Source: Nocardioides sp. LHD-245
GTDB taxonomy: Bacteria > Actinomycetota > Actinomycetes > Propionibacteriales > Nocardioidaceae
Assembly: GCF_030929495.1 (NCBI RefSeq)
Contig: NZ_JAVFWN010000021.1
Coordinates: 1-64,000, forward strand
Direction: 5' to 3'
Length of the DNA stretch: 64,000 nt
Shown here: positions 1 through 8,180 of the stretch, one piece after another
How positions within the stretch are numbered: the first letter of the stretch is position 1
Layout: each line of letters opens with the position of its first letter
The notes under the pieces: generated by a model
The model's input: the letters and a program-made list of their open reading frames with translations, nothing else
Databases searched by the model: none
What the model was told of the DNA's origin: nothing
Program-made: the position numbers and the translations under genes

Positions 1-43
1 CCGCCATCGGCGGGAGCCGGCCGTCCGTGTCGTCCGGGGGTGG

Positions 44-280
44 TCAGATCTCGCTCGGCCCCCGGTGCCGGGGGTCGACGTGGAGACGGTCCCGGTCGGG
101 GTCGGCGGGCTCGCCGGGCGGGGTGTGGTCGGTTCGGTCGGCCGTGGGATCGACGCGCTCGGGGTCGTGCGCGACGTCCTCGTTGCGCCGACGGTCGGCG
201 ACGAACGCCCAGACCAGGCCCAGGACGATGAACGCGGCGATGACCACGCCGAGGATCAGCCAGGCGGGTGAGATGTCCAT
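44..280 (-). CDS. Small single-pass membrane protein of unknown function
   Basis: A 78-residue protein with one hydrophobic segment (about residues 6-27, SPAWLILGVVIAAFIVLGLV) followed by a basic stop-transfer patch (RRRNE) and a long, charged, Pro/Asp/Arg-rich tail that should be cytosolic. The ATG at 278-280 gives a clean N-terminal anchor; a much longer reading from further upstream would run antisense through furA and is not credible. It is divergent from furA with about 130 bp between them. I do not recognise a family and assign no function; the gene call rests on the membrane-anchor layout and strand position. Confidence 0.55.
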   Translation of the reverse strand: MDISPAWLILGVVIAAFIVLGLVWAFVADRRRNEDVAHDPERVDPTADRTDHTPPGEPADPDRDRLHVDPRHRGPSEI

Positions 281-376
281 GGCAGGGCAGTACCCGCCGA
301 CCGCCTCCGCAGTCGGGCCGCGCGGGCGGCGACCGTGCCGACAGCCTCGATCGGGCGGCGACACACCCCCTGCCGA

Positions 377-393
377 TCTTGACTGATTCAAGA
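377..393. promoter_or_regulatory. Candidate FurA operator upstream of furA-katG
   Basis: Perfect 6-bp inverted repeat TCTTGA-N5-TCAAGA, 19 bp upstream of the furA start codon. It overlaps a TTGACT hexamer at 379-384 that could be a -35 element. FurA proteins of mycobacteria and streptomycetes repress their own furA-katG operon from a site at this position. The assignment rests on symmetry and position; binding is inferred. Confidence 0.6.
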
Positions 394-412
394 AAGATGG
401 CATGCTGGAGTC

Positions 413-838
413 ATGTCCGTGCCCGACTTCCAGCAGCAGCTGCGAGAGGTCGCGCTCCGGGTCACGCGGCCCCGGCTCGCGGTCCTGGAGGCGGTGCACG
501 CGCACCCCCACGCGGACACGGAGTCGATCATCGCGTCCGCGCGCGCGCTGCTGCCCGAGGTGTCCCACCAGGCGGTGTACGACTCGCTGCACACGCTCAC
601 CGACGCCGGTCTCGTGCGCAGCATCAAGCCCGCCGGATCCGTCGCGCGCTACGAGACGCGCACCGGCGACAACCACCACCACGTGGTCTGCCGCTCCTGC
701 GGTGAGATCGCCGACGTGGACTGCGCGGTCGGCCACGTGCCGTGCCTGACCGCCTCCGACTCCCACGGCTTCGTGATCGACGAGGCCGAGGTCATCTATT
801 GGGGCCTCTGCCCCGACTGCACATCCCGCCCCCAGTAG
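413..838 (+). CDS. furA: Fur-family peroxide/iron-responsive repressor FurA
   Basis: A 141-residue Fur-family regulator with an N-terminal winged helix (about residues 1-80, including a VSHQAVYDSLHTLTDAGLV recognition region) and a C-terminal dimerisation and metal domain. It has the His-rich NHHHVVCRSCGEIADVD metal-binding segment and a second CPDC pair near the C terminus, matching CxxC structural zinc sites of the family. The stop lies 29 bp before katG, the arrangement of actinobacterial furA-katG operons in which FurA represses the catalase-peroxidase and loses binding on oxidation. A TCTTGA-N5-TCAAGA inverted repeat precedes the start. No clear Shine-Dalgarno lies before the ATG, so translation may be leaderless, as reported for mycobacterial furA. 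Alternatives within Fur (Zur, PerR) are less likely given the katG neighbour. Confidence 0.9.
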   Translation: MSVPDFQQQLREVALRVTRPRLAVLEAVHAHPHADTESIIASARALLPEVSHQAVYDSLHTLTDAGLVRSIKPAGSVARYETRTGDNHHHVVCRSCGEIADVDCAVGHVPCLTASDSHGFVIDEAEVIYWGLCPDCTSRPQ

Positions 839-867
839 GTACGACAGGTCCCCGGAAAGGTTCCCGA

Positions 868-3075
868 ATGCCCGACAACAACCAGCACACAGAGCCCCTC
901 GTCACGGAGGAGCCGCAGGACGCGCAGCAGGCGGCCGGCAAGTGCCCGGTCATGCATGGTCTGCCCCACCCTACCCAGGGCTCCGCCAACCAGCAGTGGT
1001 GGCCCAACAGGCTCAACCTGAAGATCCTGGCGAAGAACCCGGCCGTGGCCGACCCGTTCGGCGCCGACTTCGACTACAAGGCCGCCTTCCTGGCGCTCGA
1101 CCTCGACGAGGTCAAGGCCGACGTCAAGGCCGTGCTCACCGACTCCAAGGACTTCTGGCCGGCCGACTTCGGCCACTACGGCCCGCTCTTCGTGCGGATG
1201 GCGTGGCACGCCGCCGGCACCTACCGCGCCACCGACGGCCGGGGCGGCGCCGGACACGGTCAGCAGCGCTTCGCGCCGACCAACTCCTGGCCCGACAACG
1301 GCAACCTCGACAAGGCCCGCCGCCTGCTGTGGCCGGTCAAGAAGAAGTACGGCAAGTCCCTCTCGTGGGGCGACCTGATGATCCTCGCCGGCAATGTCGC
1401 CCAGGAGGACATGGGCTTCCCGATCTTCGGCTTCGGCGGCGGCCGCTCCGACGTGTGGGAGCCGGACGACGACATCTACTGGGGCCCCGAGGCGGAGTGG
1501 CTCGAGGACGAGCGCTACACCGGTGAGCGCGACCTCGAGGACCCGCTCGCCGCGGTCCAGATGGGCCTGATCTACGTCAACCCCGAGGGCCCCAACGGCA
1601 ACCCGGACCCGGTGGCGTCGGCCGTCGACATCAAGGAGACCTTCGGTCGGATGGGCATGACGGTCGAGGAGACCGTGGCGCTCATCGCCGGTGGCCACAC
1701 CTTCGGCAAGACCCACGGCAACGGACCGGCCGAGGCCGTCGGCCCCGAGCCGGAGGCCGCCCCGATCGAGGAGCAGGGCCTGGGCTGGAAGTCCTCGCAC
1801 GCCTCGGGCAAGGGCATCGACGCCATCACCTCCGGCCTCGAGGTCACCTGGACCTACCACCCGACCCGCTGGGACAACGAGTTCTTCCACATCCTCTTCG
1901 GCTACGAGTGGGAGCTCTTCAACTCGCCCGCCGGCGCGCAGCAGTGGCGCCCCAAGAACAACGGCGGCGCCGACCTGGTGCCCGAGTCGTTCGGTGACGG
2001 GAAGCGTGAGCCGCGCATGCTGACCTCCGACATCGCCTTGCGCGAGGACCCGGAGATGCGCGAGATCTCCCTGCGCTTCAAGGACGACCAGGACGCCTTC
2101 ACCGACGCCTACGCCCGCGCGTGGTTCAAGCTGACCCACCGTGACATGGGCCCGAAGTCGCGCTACCTCGGCGCCGACGTCCCGGCCGAGGACTTCGTCT
2201 GGCAGGACCCGATTCCCGCCGGCACCGCGCTCACCGACGCCCAGGTCACCGGGCTCAAGAACGCGATCGCCGAGGCCGGCCTGTCCGTGTCGCAACTCGT
2301 CTCGACGGCGTGGGCCTCCGCGTCGACGTACCGCAGCTCCGACAAGCGGGGTGGTGCCAACGGCGCCCGCATCGCGCTGGAGCCGCAGCGGTCCTGGGCG
2401 GTCAACCGCCCGGCCGAGCTCGCGCCGATCCTGGCGACCCTGCAGGAGATCGCGACCGCCCACGGTGCCTCGCTGGCCGACACGATCGTGATCGCCGGCT
2501 CCGTGGGTGTCGAGCAGGCCGCCGCCGCGGCGGGCGTGAACGTCACGGTCACCACCACCACGGGGCGTGGCGACGCCACGCAGGAGCAGACCGACGTCGA
2601 GTCGTTCGGCTACCTCGAGCCCAAGGCCGACGGCTTCCGCAACTACCTGCCGAAGTCGAGCAAGTACCCCAGCGAGTTCGCGCTCGTCGACCGCGCCAAC
2701 CTGCTGGGCCTCAGCGCGCCGGAGCTCACCGTCCTCATCGGCGGCCTCCGCGTGCTCGGCACCAACTGGGACGGCTCGGACCTGGGTGTCCTCACCGACC
2801 GCGTGGGCGAGCTGACGAACGACTTCTTCGTCAACCTGCTCGAGCTCGATACGACGTGGACCGCCGTCGACTCCTCGGAGGAGGTCTTCCGCGGCGCCGC
2901 CGAGGACGGCCGCACCTGGACCGGCAGCCGCAACGACCTGGTGTTCGGCTCGAACTCCGAGCTGCGTGCCCTCGCCGAGGTCTACGCCAGCGACGACGCC
3001 AAGGAGAAGTTCGTCCGCGACTTCGTCGCCGCCTGGACCAAGGTCATGGACGCCGACCGCTGGGACCTGCGCTGA
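868..3075 (+). CDS. katG: Catalase-peroxidase KatG
   Basis: A 735-residue bifunctional heme catalase-peroxidase that removes hydrogen peroxide and would activate isoniazid-type prodrugs. The distal pocket RMAWH places Arg110, Trp113 and His114, and the proximal heme ligand is His277 in GGHTFGKTHG. Trp113, Tyr236 (in GLIYVNPEGPNG) and Met262 correspond to the Trp-Tyr-Met covalent adduct needed for catalase activity; the Tyr-to-Met spacing of 26 equals that of the M. tuberculosis enzyme. The C-terminal half is the usual inactive duplicated peroxidase domain. The ATG at 868 has a GGAAAGG ribosome binding site; reading further upstream would overlap furA. It is the second gene of the furA operon and is followed by a strong terminator. 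Confidence 0.97.
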   Translation: MPDNNQHTEPLVTEEPQDAQQAAGKCPVMHGLPHPTQGSANQQWWPNRLNLKILAKNPAVADPFGADFDYKAAFLALDLDEVKADVKAVLTDSKDFWPADFGHYGPLFVRMAWHAAGTYRATDGRGGAGHGQQRFAPTNSWPDNGNLDKARRLLWPVKKKYGKSLSWGDLMILAGNVAQEDMGFPIFGFGGGRSDVWEPDDDIYWGPEAEWLEDERYTGERDLEDPLAAVQMGLIYVNPEGPNGNPDPVASAVDIKETFGRMGMTVEETVALIAGGHTFGKTHGNGPAEAVGPEPEAAPIEEQGLGWKSSHASGKGIDAITSGLEVTWTYHPTRWDNEFFHILFGYEWELFNSPAGAQQWRPKNNGGADLVPESFGDGKREPRMLTSDIALREDPEMREISLRFKDDQDAFTDAYARAWFKLTHRDMGPKSRYLGADVPAEDFVWQDPIPAGTALTDAQVTGLKNAIAEAGLSVSQLVSTAWASASTYRSSDKRGGANGARIALEPQRSWAVNRPAELAPILATLQEIATAHGASLADTIVIAGSVGVEQAAAAAGVNVTVTTTTGRGDATQEQTDVESFGYLEPKADGFRNYLPKSSKYPSEFALVDRANLLGLSAPELTVLIGGLRVLGTNWDGSDLGVLTDRVGELTNDFFVNLLELDTTWTAVDSSEEVFRGAAEDGRTWTGSRNDLVFGSNSELRALAEVYASDDAKEKFVRDFVAAWTKVMDADRWDLR

Positions 3076-3092
3076 CCGTGTGACCCCCTGAC

Positions 3093-3131
3093 CGGAGGCC
3101 GCCCCGTGCCGGGGCGGCCTCCGTGTCTTTT
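3093..3131 (+). terminator. Rho-independent terminator after katG
   Basis: A perfect 13-bp GC-rich stem (3093-3105 with 3111-3123), a 5-nt GTGCC loop and a downstream TGTCTTTT run. It starts 18 bp after the katG stop and ends before the next gene, closing the furA-katG operon. Confidence 0.88.
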
Positions 3132-3157
3132 CGCCGTTCGACCGGCAGGATGGGTGC

Positions 3158-3469
3158 ATGAGCGAGGCTCCGGACAACAGCGGCATCACCTACGTCCACG
3201 TCCCCGAGAGGCGCCGCTACGCGATCCGCGACGGCGAGACGCTCGCGGGCTTCACGCAGTACCGGCTGCCCGACGGCGTGCACGTCGACTTCGTGCACAC
3301 CGAGGTCGACGACGCGTACGCCGGCCGCGGACTCGCCGGCGAGCTGGTGACCATGGCGTTGGCCGACGTCCGGGCGCAGGGCAAGCGGATCATCGCGCAC
3401 TGCCCCTATGTCGCGAAGTGGCTCACCAAGCACCCCGAGTACGACGACATCAACGACCCGGTGGCATGA
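3158..3469 (+). CDS. GNAT-like N-acetyltransferase (YjdJ/Acetyltransf_CG type)
   Basis: A 103-residue minimal GNAT-fold protein of the short Gcn5-related family. The acetyl-CoA loop is recognisable as EVDDAYAGRGLAGELV (about residues 48-63), followed by a helix and the C-terminal core IIAHCPYVAKWLTKHPEY, which is diagnostic for this subfamily. The family acetylates unidentified small-molecule or protein amines and no substrate can be given. Its stop codon overlaps the start of the next gene (ATGA at 3466-3469), indicating translational coupling. Confidence 0.85.
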   Translation: MSEAPDNSGITYVHVPERRRYAIRDGETLAGFTQYRLPDGVHVDFVHTEVDDAYAGRGLAGELVTMALADVRAQGKRIIAHCPYVAKWLTKHPEYDDINDPVA

Positions 3470-3927
3470 ACCACCCCGCGACCGCTCCGCTCTTCCTCGA
3501 CAAGGCCGTCCCCGCCGCGTACGCCGCCGCGACCGACCTCGCCCGCGAGGCCGGCATCGCGGCCGAGTCCGCCGGCCTCGACCGGCTCCTCGTCGAGCTG
3601 GTCAACCTGCGGGTCTCGCAGCTCAACGGCTGTGCCTTCTGCATCGACCTGCACCAGCGGCGCGCCGTGCGGGCGGGGGAGTCGGAGCGACGGCTCGCCC
3701 TGCTGCCGGCATGGTCGGAGACCGGCCTGTTCACCGTGCAGGAGCGGGCCGCGCTCGCCCTGGCGGAGTCGGTCACCCTGCTGCCCGACCCGGAGCAGCG
3801 CCGTCGTACCGAGGGGGAGAGCCGCACGGTGCTCGGCGACGACGCCTTCGCCGCGGTCGCCTGGGTGGCGCTCACGATGAACACCTTCAACCGGATCTCG
3901 ATGACCAGCCATCACCCGGTCAGGTAG
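3466..3927 (+). CDS. AhpD/carboxymuconolactone decarboxylase family protein
   Basis: A 153-residue alkylhydroperoxidase AhpD-type all-helical protein. The active-site CxxC with following His is present as CAFCIDLHQ (about residues 53-61), as in peroxidatic members such as YnjA and AhpD that use the dithiol with thioredoxin-like partners. The ATG overlaps the stop of the preceding acetyltransferase gene. The 3' end overlaps the convergent chrA gene by 16 bp. Proximity to furA-katG fits oxidative-stress defence, but the katG terminator separates the transcripts, so joint regulation is not shown. Confidence 0.85.
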   Translation: MNHPATAPLFLDKAVPAAYAAATDLAREAGIAAESAGLDRLLVELVNLRVSQLNGCAFCIDLHQRRAVRAGESERRLALLPAWSETGLFTVQERAALALAESVTLLPDPEQRRRTEGESRTVLGDDAFAAVAWVALTMNTFNRISMTSHHPVR

Positions 3928-5057
3928 CGGAGCACCCCCACCACCGCGCCGGCCGCGATGAACCAGGCGCTGTTGAGCCGGGTCCGCCACAACAGGACCA
4001 GCGTGCCGGCCGCCAGGACGACGGTGAGGACGTCGACCAGGCCGGTGCGACCCAGCTGGAGGGCCACGCCCGCCATCAGCGCCAGGGCGGTGGCGTTGAG
4101 CCCGTCGAGCAGCGCCGCCGTCCAGGCGCGCGAGCGCAGCCAGTCGGTCAGCCGGGTGAGCAGGCCGACGAACACGAACGACGGCAGGAAGATCGCGACG
4201 GTCGCGACCACCGCACCGGGCAGGCCCGCGACGAGGTACCCGAGGAAGGTCGCGGTGGTGAACACCGGTCCCGGCGTGACCTGGCCGATCGACACCGCGT
4301 CGAGGAGCTGCTGCTGGGTGACCCAGCCGAGGCGGTCGACGAAGTCGCCCTCCAGGAACGCGATGAGCACGTACCCGCTGCCGTAGAGGACCGCCCCGAT
4401 CTTGAGCATCGTCCAGAACAGCTCGGGCAGGCGGCCGTCAGGAGGCGCCGCCAGGGCGAGGAGGGGGAGGCCGAGCAACGCGTGGTCGCCACGGCGCGCG
4501 AGGGCGCGGACGGCGTGCGCCAGGGCGGCGACAACCGCGCCGCCGAAGAGGACGGCGAGCTCCGGCGTGCCCAGCAGGTACGCCGCCAGCGCGACTCCGG
4601 CGAGCAGCGCCAGCCAGCGGGAGGCGAGGACCGTCCGGGCCAGGCCGACCAGCGCCCAGACCACGATCGCGACGACGACCGGCACCACGCCGTACAGGAC
4701 GGACCCGATGGCGGGCGTGTCGCCGTACTCCACGTAGGCCCAGGCCAGCACGCCCACCATCAGTGCCGCGGGCAGGATGAAGCAGACACCCGCCGTCACG
4801 AGACCGCGCCAGCGGGCCCGGTCATGGCCGAGGTGGATGGCGAGCTCGGTGGAGTTGGGCCCGGGAATCAGGTTCGTCGCGCCCATCAGGTCCGCGAAGC
4901 GCTGGTCGCTCACCCAGCCGCGGCGGCGGACCAGCTCCTCGCGCATCAGCGCGATGTGGGCTGCGGGACCGCCGAAGGCGATCAGTCCGAGACGCAGGAA
5001 GACGGCCGCCACCTCCCGCGGCGATCCTGCCGGCCGTGGGTCCATGCGGCTCATCAT
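3912..5057 (-). CDS. chrA: Chromate ion transporter ChrA
   Basis: A 381-residue two-domain (long-type) CHR transporter with about ten hydrophobic segments. Both halves carry the family signature: FGGPAAHIALMREELVRRRGWV near residue 30 and the related DFVDRLGWVTQQQLLDAVSIGQVTPGPV near residue 230. The motif ATNLIPGPNSTELAIHLG is also typical. The family exports or antiports chromate, sometimes only sulphate-like anions, across the cytoplasmic membrane. Three in-frame ATG codons (5057, 5054, 5045) are possible starts; the first is used here. It stands alone, convergent with the AhpD-like gene and divergent from phoX. Confidence 0.9.
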   Translation of the reverse strand: MMSRMDPRPAGSPREVAAVFLRLGLIAFGGPAAHIALMREELVRRRGWVSDQRFADLMGATNLIPGPNSTELAIHLGHDRARWRGLVTAGVCFILPAALMVGVLAWAYVEYGDTPAIGSVLYGVVPVVVAIVVWALVGLARTVLASRWLALLAGVALAAYLLGTPELAVLFGGAVVAALAHAVRALARRGDHALLGLPLLALAAPPDGRLPELFWTMLKIGAVLYGSGYVLIAFLEGDFVDRLGWVTQQQLLDAVSIGQVTPGPVFTTATFLGYLVAGLPGAVVATVAIFLPSFVFVGLLTRLTDWLRSRAWTAALLDGLNATALALMAGVALQLGRTGLVDVLTVVLAAGTLVLLWRTRLNSAWFIAAGAVVGVLRYLTG

Positions 5058-5156
5058 GCCGGTCCCGATCGGGCCCCGCGCACGTGGCGTCCCGCCTTCA
5101 CCGGCGCGTCACCGACGGGTCGGGCGGCGTTCACCGCGCTCTGGTCGCCTACCACC

Positions 5157-7235
5157 ATGACCTCTGTGCGTCCCGAGAACCGGCCGTTGCTCGCCCTTGC
5201 TGCCGAGGGCACTCGGCACGGCTCGCGCTCCCACATGACCTGCTTCTTCCGGTGCGGGAACGCATGTGACCAGCCGGAGCCCAACCCGACCGACCACGTC
5301 CACATCCGGGACGAGATCGCGAAGGCCGTCGGCCGCCGCAGCTTCCTGCGTGGCGGCACCATCACCGCCGGTGCGCTCGTCGTCGGCGGTGTCGTCCAGT
5401 CCGGCGGCCTCGCGGCCGCGGCGACCCAGGCGCCCCGCCGGCCGGGCGCGCCGACCGGGCACGGCGCGCTCCGCCAGGCCGCCTTCGCTCCCGTCGAGCC
5501 CAACAAGCGCGACGCCTTCGTCACCGCGAAGGGCTTCGACCACGATGTCGTCATCCGGTGGGGCGACCCGGTGGTCAAGGGTGCCCCGGAGTTCGACGCG
5601 CACACCCAGTCGGTCGCCTCCGCGCGCCGGCAGTTCGGCTACAACTGCGACTACGTCGGCCTCCTGCCCCTGGACGAGGACGAGGCGCTGCTGGTGGTCA
5701 ACCACGAGTACACCGACGAGAACCTCATGTTCCCGACGGGTGCCTACTCCGCCGACGACATCAAGCGGATCGCGATCGCCAGCCACGGCATGTCGGTCGT
5801 CAAGCTGCGCCGCCACAAGCCGGCCGGCTCCTGGAAGCGCGCCGGCCTCGGCCACTCGCGGCAGAACCGCCGTCTCCACGACGCCACGGTCTTCGAGCTC
5901 ACCGGCCCGGTCGCCGGCGACGCGCGCATGCGCACCAGCGCCGACCCGACGGGTCGGAACGTTCTCGGCACCCTGAACAACTGCGCCGGCGGCACCACGC
6001 CGTGGGGCACGGTCCTCTCCGGCGAGGAGAACTTCAACCAGTACTTCGACAAGGGCACGGGGCTCGATCCCCGCTACGCCGCCGAGTACGCGCGATACGG
6101 CATCAACGGCTCGGGCAAGGGCTGGAGCAGCGTCGACCCGCGCTTCGACCTGTCGAAGGAGCCGCATGAGCCGCACCGCTTCGGTTGGATCGTCGAGGTC
6201 GACCCGTACGACCCGACCTCGACACCGCGCAAGCACACCATGCTGGGTCGCTTCAAGCACGAGGGCGCGAACGTCGCGCTCGCCGGGGACGGGCGCGCGG
6301 TGGCCTACCTGGGCGACGACGAGCGCGGCGACTACCTCTACAAGTTCGTCTCCACCGGCAGGTACGACGCACGAGGTACCCGGGCGGCGCGGGCGAACAA
6401 CCTCGACCTGCTCACCAGGGGCACGCTCTACGTCGCCCGGCTGGTCGGCGACGGCACCGAGGACGGCGTCTTCGACGGCACCGGCACCTGGATCCCGCTC
6501 ACCACCGACACCCAGTCGTTCGTGCCCGGCATGTCGGTCGCCGACGTGCTGCTCTTCACCCGCCTCGCCGCGGACAAGGTCGCCCCGACCAAGATGGACC
6601 GTCCCGAGGACGTCGAGCCGAACCCGGTCAACGGCAAGGTGTACGCGGCCCTCACCAACAACTCCAACCGCGGCACCGCCTCGATGCCGGTCGACGAGGC
6701 GAACCCCCTGGCCGGCTCGCAGGTCCGGGCCAGCATCGGCGCGCCGTTGACCAATGCCAGCGGCAACCGCAACGGCTACGTCCTCGAGATGACCCCGGAC
6801 GGCGGCGACCACGCGGCGACCACCTTCACCTGGGACCTCTTCCTGGTGTGCGGCGACCCGGCCGCGCCGGAGACCTGGTTCGGGGGCTTCGACAAGTCCA
6901 AGGTCAGCCCGATCAGCTGTCCCGACAACGTTGCCTTCGACTCCGCCGGCAACCTGTGGATCTCCACCGACGGCAACGTCCTCGGCAGCAACGACGGTGT
7001 CTTCCGGGTGCCGGTCGCGGGGCCGAACCGTGGCCAGGTGCAGCAGTTCTGCACCGTGCCCAAGGGGGCCGAGGCGTGTGGGCCGCTGATCGCCGACGAC
7101 GATCGCTCGCTGTTCGTGGCGGTCCAGCACCCGGGCGAGATCGACGGTGCCACCTTCGAGAACCAGGCCAGCACCTGGCCCCACACCGACGCGTTCCCGC
7201 GCCCGTCGGTGGTCGTGGCGTTCAAGTCCCGCTGA
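5157..7235 (+). CDS. phoX: PhoX-family Tat-exported phosphatase (DUF839)
   Basis: A 692-residue secreted protein of the PhoX/DUF839 family, calcium- and iron-dependent alkaline phosphatases acting outside the membrane on phosphomonoesters. A twin-arginine signal is visible as RRSFLRGG at residues 60-67 followed by a hydrophobic ITAGALVVGGVV stretch. The n-region is unusually long (about 60 residues) and contains three Cys in TCFFRCGNAC. Family landmarks follow, including the LDEDEALLVVNHEYTDENL region, GTLNNCAGGTTPWGT, SGEENFNQYF and FKHEGANVAL. The ATG at 5157 gives an n-region like other actinobacterial members; the open frame further upstream overlaps chrA antisense and is discarded. Phosphate starvation would be the expected regulation, but I find no clear PHO box. 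Confidence 0.88.
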   Translation: MTSVRPENRPLLALAAEGTRHGSRSHMTCFFRCGNACDQPEPNPTDHVHIRDEIAKAVGRRSFLRGGTITAGALVVGGVVQSGGLAAAATQAPRRPGAPTGHGALRQAAFAPVEPNKRDAFVTAKGFDHDVVIRWGDPVVKGAPEFDAHTQSVASARRQFGYNCDYVGLLPLDEDEALLVVNHEYTDENLMFPTGAYSADDIKRIAIASHGMSVVKLRRHKPAGSWKRAGLGHSRQNRRLHDATVFELTGPVAGDARMRTSADPTGRNVLGTLNNCAGGTTPWGTVLSGEENFNQYFDKGTGLDPRYAAEYARYGINGSGKGWSSVDPRFDLSKEPHEPHRFGWIVEVDPYDPTSTPRKHTMLGRFKHEGANVALAGDGRAVAYLGDDERGDYLYKFVSTGRYDARGTRAARANNLDLLTRGTLYVARLVGDGTEDGVFDGTGTWIPLTTDTQSFVPGMSVADVLLFTRLAADKVAPTKMDRPEDVEPNPVNGKVYAALTNNSNRGTASMPVDEANPLAGSQVRASIGAPLTNASGNRNGYVLEMTPDGGDHAATTFTWDLFLVCGDPAAPETWFGGFDKSKVSPISCPDNVAFDSAGNLWISTDGNVLGSNDGVFRVPVAGPNRGQVQQFCTVPKGAEACGPLIADDDRSLFVAVQHPGEIDGATFENQASTWPHTDAFPRPSVVVAFKSR

Positions 7236-7243
7236 CGGGTCGA

Positions 7244-8005
7244 TCAGGTGATGGTGAGACCGCCGTCGACGGCGAGCGTCTGGCCGGTGACGTAGCCCGC
7301 GGCGTCCGAGGCGAGGAAGACGACGGTCGCGGCCAGCTCGCGGGCGTCGCCCTTGCGGCCGGCGGGGATCCGCTGCTTCTGCGCGTCGAGATAGCCCGGC
7401 GGGTAGGTGTCGGTCATCTCGGAGGCGAAGAAGCCCGGCGCGATGGCGTTGACCCGGATGCCCTTGCGGCCGGTCCACTGCTGCGCGAGGTCGCGGGTCA
7501 GCCCGATGATGCCGGCCTTGGAGGCGGCGTACGCGGCCTGGGGGAGCCCGGCGGTGGTGATGCCGAGCACCGAGGAGATGTTGATGATGCTCGAGCCGGG
7601 CGCCATCACCCGGCCGCAGGCCTGGGCCATCCAGTAGCTGCCGTTGAGGTTGATGTCGATGACCTGGCGGAACTCGTCCGGCGTCTCGCGCGTGGCGGGT
7701 ACGGCGGTGCCGATGCCGGCGTTGTTGACGAGGATGTCCACCCGGCCGAGCTCGGCGACGGTGGCGTCGACGAGGGCCTGGCAGGAGGCGGGGTCGGCGA
7801 CGTCGGTCGCGACGCTGAGGGCGCGGCGGCCGGTGGCCTCGACGAGGGTGGCGGTGTCGGCGAGCCGGTCGACACGGCGGGCGCCGAGGGCGACGTCGGC
7901 GCCGGCCTCGGCCAGGGCCTTCGCGAAGTCGACGCCCAGGCCGGAGCTGGCGCCGGTGACGACGGCGACCTTGCCGTCGAGGCGGAACAGGTCGGTAACG
8001 GTCAT
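7244..8005 (-). CDS. SDR-family NAD(P)-dependent oxidoreductase
   Basis: A classical short-chain dehydrogenase/reductase of 253 residues. Visible are the Rossmann glycine motif TGASSGLG (about residues 18-25), the NNAG motif (about 93-96), the catalytic Ser in ISSVLG and the YAASKAG Tyr/Lys pair. Asp or Arg choices after the second strand (GARRVDRL) suggest NADP preference. The C-terminal AVDGGLTIT ending is standard. The substrate cannot be read from sequence; closest general relatives are 3-oxoacyl-ACP reductase-like and gluconate dehydrogenase-like SDRs. It is convergent with phoX (8-bp gap) and divergent from the iron-regulated ABC genes. Confidence 0.88.
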   Translation of the reverse strand: MTVTDLFRLDGKVAVVTGASSGLGVDFAKALAEAGADVALGARRVDRLADTATLVEATGRRALSVATDVADPASCQALVDATVAELGRVDILVNNAGIGTAVPATRETPDEFRQVIDINLNGSYWMAQACGRVMAPGSSIINISSVLGITTAGLPQAAYAASKAGIIGLTRDLAQQWTGRKGIRVNAIAPGFFASEMTDTYPPGYLDAQKQRIPAGRKGDARELAATVVFLASDAAGYVTGQTLAVDGGLTIT

Positions 8006-8077
8006 GTCCGCACGTTAGTGGGTGGCGTCGGCCGGCCGGGATGTGGACCTGGGGGGCCGCCGGGTCACACCCTTAAC

Positions 8078-8096
8078 TAAGGTACGCCTTACTCAT
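8078..8096. promoter_or_regulatory. IdeR/DtxR-type iron box before the ABC exporter pair
   Basis: The 19-mer matches the IdeR/DtxR consensus TWAGGTWAGSCTWACCTWA at 15 of 19 positions and contains the dyad TAAGG-TACG-CCTTA. It lies 84 bp before the start of the first ABC gene and about 70 bp before the divergent SDR start, so it could serve either promoter. Iron-dependent repression is inferred. Confidence 0.6.
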
Positions 8097-8180
8097 CGTG
8101 AGAGGGCCTGATGATCCGACGTCCTTCCCGTGCGCCGCGCCCGGTCGCCGACGCCCCGCCGACGCTTGCCCGGGACAGCC

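Noticed and set aside
796..3189. 797-codon open frame antisense to katG
   Set aside because: Composition follows third-position GC bias of the opposite strand, no known domain, and katG is certain.
3408..5156. Upstream extension of the phoX frame, antisense to chrA
   Set aside because: Overlaps a clear chrA gene; the conserved PhoX N terminus starts at 5157.
5109..7478. 789-codon open frame antisense to phoX
   Set aside because: Same shadow effect; repetitive Val/Gly/Asp/Arg composition with no motif.
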